This document shows, in pieces, positions 61,700 to 64,000 of a stretch of 64,000 nt of DNA; positions within the stretch are counted from its first letter, which is position 1; each line of letters opens with the position of its first letter. The notes below the pieces were generated by a model, which was not told the origin of the DNA, ran no database searches, and worked only from the letters and a program-made list of their open reading frames with translations. Source of the stretch: Acidobacteriaceae bacterium (GTDB lineage Bacteria; Acidobacteriota; Terriglobia; Terriglobales; Acidobacteriaceae); the NCBI GenBank assembly GCA_025356095.1, contig JANXUR010000097.1, forward strand, positions 62,001-126,000. Direction: 5' to 3'. The translations under genes and the position numbers were made by a program.

Positions 61700-63613
61700 T
61701 CAGCCGCCGAGTTGTTCGAGAAGAGAGAGGAGCCGACTCAGAGCGCCAGAAGTATCGCCGCCATCGGAACTGACGGTGAATAACGACCGGATGAGGGAAT
61801 TTTCAGCTTCCGCCGTTTGCAGAATCAGGTCACTGGAAGCATCGTCTGGCAAAGGCTTGCCAGCAACGGCTTCCACGCCGATTTGAGCCAGCATTTCGCG
61901 CTGGCGACGGGAAAGGATCGCAATCCATCGGCGATGGTCACTGCGGATTTGCTCGATGGTGCGGCTTTGTTCCGGCGAGAGTGACGCCGTGCGCTCTGCC
62001 GGGAATTCATGATCCAGCCGCTTCATCGCCCAGGCATGCAGCAGTGACTGGCGGGCGGAGTTCACCAGTTCATTGGAAAATGCCGCGACCTGCTCCTGCG
62101 CATCGTCGTGCGAACGTCCATTGGCAGAAAAATGCGCCATCAGTTGCACGTAGATTGGCATCTGCTCGCTAGAAAGATCAGCCAGCGTCATGGTCGAGGC
62201 GTGTCCGCCGGCCGGACTGCGTGCTGGAATCTGGTCGGGTGGCGTCAATAAATCCGCAGCGCTGTGCACTTCGCCCGGCGTAATCACATGCACGGTGAAG
62301 TCGCCGTGAACGTTGGAAAGGGCGCGGCGAATTGCGTCACGGCGCTCGGTGCGATCCACCAAACCTTGCACCATCACCGAACCATCTGACATGGGGAAGA
62401 CGTTCACTTCCTCGCCCAGGCAGGCATCCACTTTATGCAAAGCGGCGATCGCCGCGACCTCGACCTCCGTGGGAGTTGTCGCCAGATACGCCACTGGAAC
62501 CGGCCGGAACGTGGGCCCGGGCAGATCATGGGGCGTGCGAGCCGTGGCGTCGTTTGCGGTGGATGCCGAGTCAAAGACTTTCGCCAGTTCCGGCGTTCTT
62601 GCGCTTACCGCGAAGCCGACGCTTTCAAAGCGATATTCCGTCTGCGCTTCACCACTGCCGGTGATTAGCGAGACTCGTACCGGCTCGAAGTCATTGCTGC
62701 GAACCGAGAGCAGCGCCTCGGCGATACCACTTATGTGGTTCGCCGCAAAAGGATAGTGAACCGTGTACAGGCCGTCGCCGTGCTCTACAGAGGTGCCCGT
62801 CGCACCCCGCGCTTCAATCAGTTTGCGAAACTCGCGGACGGAAACCTCGGGCCGCCAGTGGCGCGACGCCAGATAGATTCCCGTGTTTGGTGCCAAGTCA
62901 GACGCTTGCTGCATCCACCGGGCAATCCAGCCGCCAGCTTCGGCGTCGTCGCGCAGGATTTGAGTCTGGTTGGCCAGCGCGGGCGACTTGGCATCTACTT
63001 CTGACGCGGCCGTCGCCGAATCTTGCACCCAGGCAATGCTGCCCAAGTCGCGTGCGGCGTGGGTGACGCGGTTAAACGATTGCACGTGCACGGAGGTCCG
63101 GGCTACCTGTCCGCTGCCCGGCGCACGGCGCGACTCGAAGGTTTGCGCCCGCAGCAGAATGCTCTCCGCCGATGCAGTGGTGTTGATGAGGTCAGTAAAG
63201 GTTGCGAGCAGAATGGCAACTGCCGCCACCGCCGCCAGTGCCGCCCGCCGATGCGAGGCCACGAAAATCCGCGCGGGCCGCAGCAGCATGGCCACAGTCT
63301 CTACGAAAGAGGTTTGCGTACCCGGTTCCTGCTGCGCGGCATGATGCATCAACCGTTGGCGGAACTGCTCCACCGGAGCCGGCGGCAACTGCTCGGCCTC
63401 GGGACGCACCAACTCCCGCGCTTCCACAAAAGTTCGAACGCTGGCTTCGATGTCGTGCATCCGGCTGCGGCATTGCCAACAGGTTTCCAAGTGAGCGCGG
63501 GCCTGCGCCGCCGAGTTCTTCTCAGCCTCGCCATCCAGCAGCGCCACCATCTGCTCATCGCTTAGATGAGAGCCTAGGTGCGCCATCGCCGTTTTTTGTC
63601 CCGTCGAACTCAC
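61700..63613 (-). CDS. Long anti-sigma factor with zinc-finger, single membrane helix and extended periplasmic region
   Basis: 637 residues. The N-terminus has a zf-HC2 type motif H-x-x-x-C-x-x-C in HLETCWQCRSRM, which binds ECF sigma factors. One membrane helix at about 122-142 (AALAAVAAVAILLATFTDLI). The C-terminal ~490 residues are periplasmic and unlike short FecR/RseA types; helical segments near the end (SRRQREMLAQIG). GTG start overlaps the sigma stop (GTGA), so the two are coupled. Confidence 0.75.
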   Translation of the reverse strand: MSSTGQKTAMAHLGSHLSDEQMVALLDGEAEKNSAAQARAHLETCWQCRSRMHDIEASVRTFVEARELVRPEAEQLPPAPVEQFRQRLMHHAAQQEPGTQTSFVETVAMLLRPARIFVASHRRAALAAVAAVAILLATFTDLINTTASAESILLRAQTFESRRAPGSGQVARTSVHVQSFNRVTHAARDLGSIAWVQDSATAASEVDAKSPALANQTQILRDDAEAGGWIARWMQQASDLAPNTGIYLASRHWRPEVSVREFRKLIEARGATGTSVEHGDGLYTVHYPFAANHISGIAEALLSVRSNDFEPVRVSLITGSGEAQTEYRFESVGFAVSARTPELAKVFDSASTANDATARTPHDLPGPTFRPVPVAYLATTPTEVEVAAIAALHKVDACLGEEVNVFPMSDGSVMVQGLVDRTERRDAIRRALSNVHGDFTVHVITPGEVHSAADLLTPPDQIPARSPAGGHASTMTLADLSSEQMPIYVQLMAHFSANGRSHDDAQEQVAAFSNELVNSARQSLLHAWAMKRLDHEFPAERTASLSPEQSRTIEQIRSDHRRWIAILSRRQREMLAQIGVEAVAGKPLPDDASSDLILQTAEAENSLIRSLFTVSSDGGDTSGALSRLLSLLEQLGG

Positions 63614-64000
63614 CGATCCGCCTCAAACTTCTTCAGGCCGCGCGCCAGATAAACGCTTACGGCTTTTGCGCTAATCCCAACAATCTCGCCAATCTCGGCA
63701 TAACTCAAGCCTTCTGCGCGCAGCAGCAGGCAGTAGCGTTCACGCTCATTTAAGCTGGAAAGCGATCGCGCGATGCGCTGGCGCCGGATCATGCCTTCTT
63801 CGGAAGAGACGGTGCGGTCATCCCGTTCGCGCATTTGCAGCCAGACGGTGGTCGCACTCTCTTGCCGTTCGCGCCGACGTAGCAAATCAATGGCCAGATT
63901 GTGCACCACGCGGTAGAGCCAACTGCGATGATTTTCAATCGCCGCGCTGCGCTGCAACTGGTCGTGATACTTCAGGAATGCGACTTGCACCAGATCTTCG
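63610..64000 (-). CDS. ECF RNA polymerase sigma factor, C-terminal part (5' end outside window)
   Basis: The frame is open to the right edge of the window, so the gene starts beyond base 64000. Visible: end of region 2 (NHRSWLYRVVHNLAIDLLRRR) and region 4 with a helix-turn-helix (LSSLNERERYCLLLRAEGLS, SYAEIGEIVGISAKAVSVYL). Typical extracytoplasmic sigma, controlled by the anti-sigma gene next to it. Target genes probably include the TonB-receptor-like gene downstream. Confidence 0.88.
   Translation of the reverse strand, partial: EDLVQVAFLKYHDQLQRSAAIENHRSWLYRVVHNLAIDLLRRRERQESATTVWLQMRERDDRTVSSEEGMIRRQRIARSLSSLNERERYCLLLRAEGLSYAEIGEIVGISAKAVSVYLARGLKKFEADR

Overview
The window looks like a chromosomal segment of an Acidobacteriota genome, most likely of the Terriglobia/'subdivision 1' type. 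That is inferred from gene content, not from a marker gene. The evidence is a VWFA-related secreted protein of the acidobacterial type, a large TonB-receptor-like protein with an N-terminal carboxypeptidase-regulatory fold, a DUF2934 protein, a Gloeo/Verruco-type repeat protein, an S55 (SpoIVB-like) peptidase outside any sporulation context, and moderately high GC. No phage, IS element or CRISPR array was seen.

Layout. 1-602: end of an SGNH hydrolase. 687-10348 (minus): clpC, then a probable five-gene run reading S55 peptidase, beta-propeller protein, isoprenylcysteine-methyltransferase-like protein, lolC/E, lolD. 10585-15792: VWFA protein, ZIP metal transporter, a repeat-rich intergenic region, a small lipoprotein-like gene, a divergent ychF and a DUF4149 protein. 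15822-20052 (minus): cytochrome c maturation genes ccmF and ccmH, a CcmI-like small protein and a carboxypeptidase-regulatory protein. 20297-27895 (minus): the mutagenesis cassette imuA-imuB-dnaE2, followed by a DUF2934 gene and a receiver-domain gene. 28151-40346: secreted or surface proteins (a 1637-residue Ig-like/propeller protein, a GH-A-clan glycoside hydrolase candidate, a Gloeo/Verruco repeat protein, a second propeller) plus a sodium:solute symporter. 40869-47375: a complete-looking histidine operon hisI-G-D-C-B-H-F-A, preceded by a His-rich leader peptide and a terminator hairpin. 47401-56392 (minus): a six-gene electron-transfer locus with two giant multiheme cytochromes. 56712-56786: tRNA-Glu(CTC). 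57009-64000: a zincin-like secreted protein, a TonB-receptor-like protein, a long anti-sigma factor and the 3' part of an ECF sigma factor.

How parts work together. The Ccm genes at 15.8-20 kb would be needed to attach heme to the cytochromes at 51.7-56.4 kb (23 and 30 CXXCH motifs). Those cytochromes are followed, in tight or overlapping spacing, by a small outer-membrane barrel, a periplasmic protein, a multi-His membrane protein and a zinc-ribbon/ferredoxin/flavin reductase. Together they resemble a chain from NAD(P)H or quinol to multiheme wires. Both cytochrome genes carry lesions as sequenced: one frameshift in the first, two in-frame stops and one broken heme motif in the second. The locus is therefore either decaying, assembled with errors, or subject to recoding.

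The most notable observations are this electron-transfer locus and its lesions, the histidine-operon attenuator, and the 7-bp tandem arrays that recur around and inside the imuA-imuB-dnaE2 cassette and in the 12.9 kb intergenic region.
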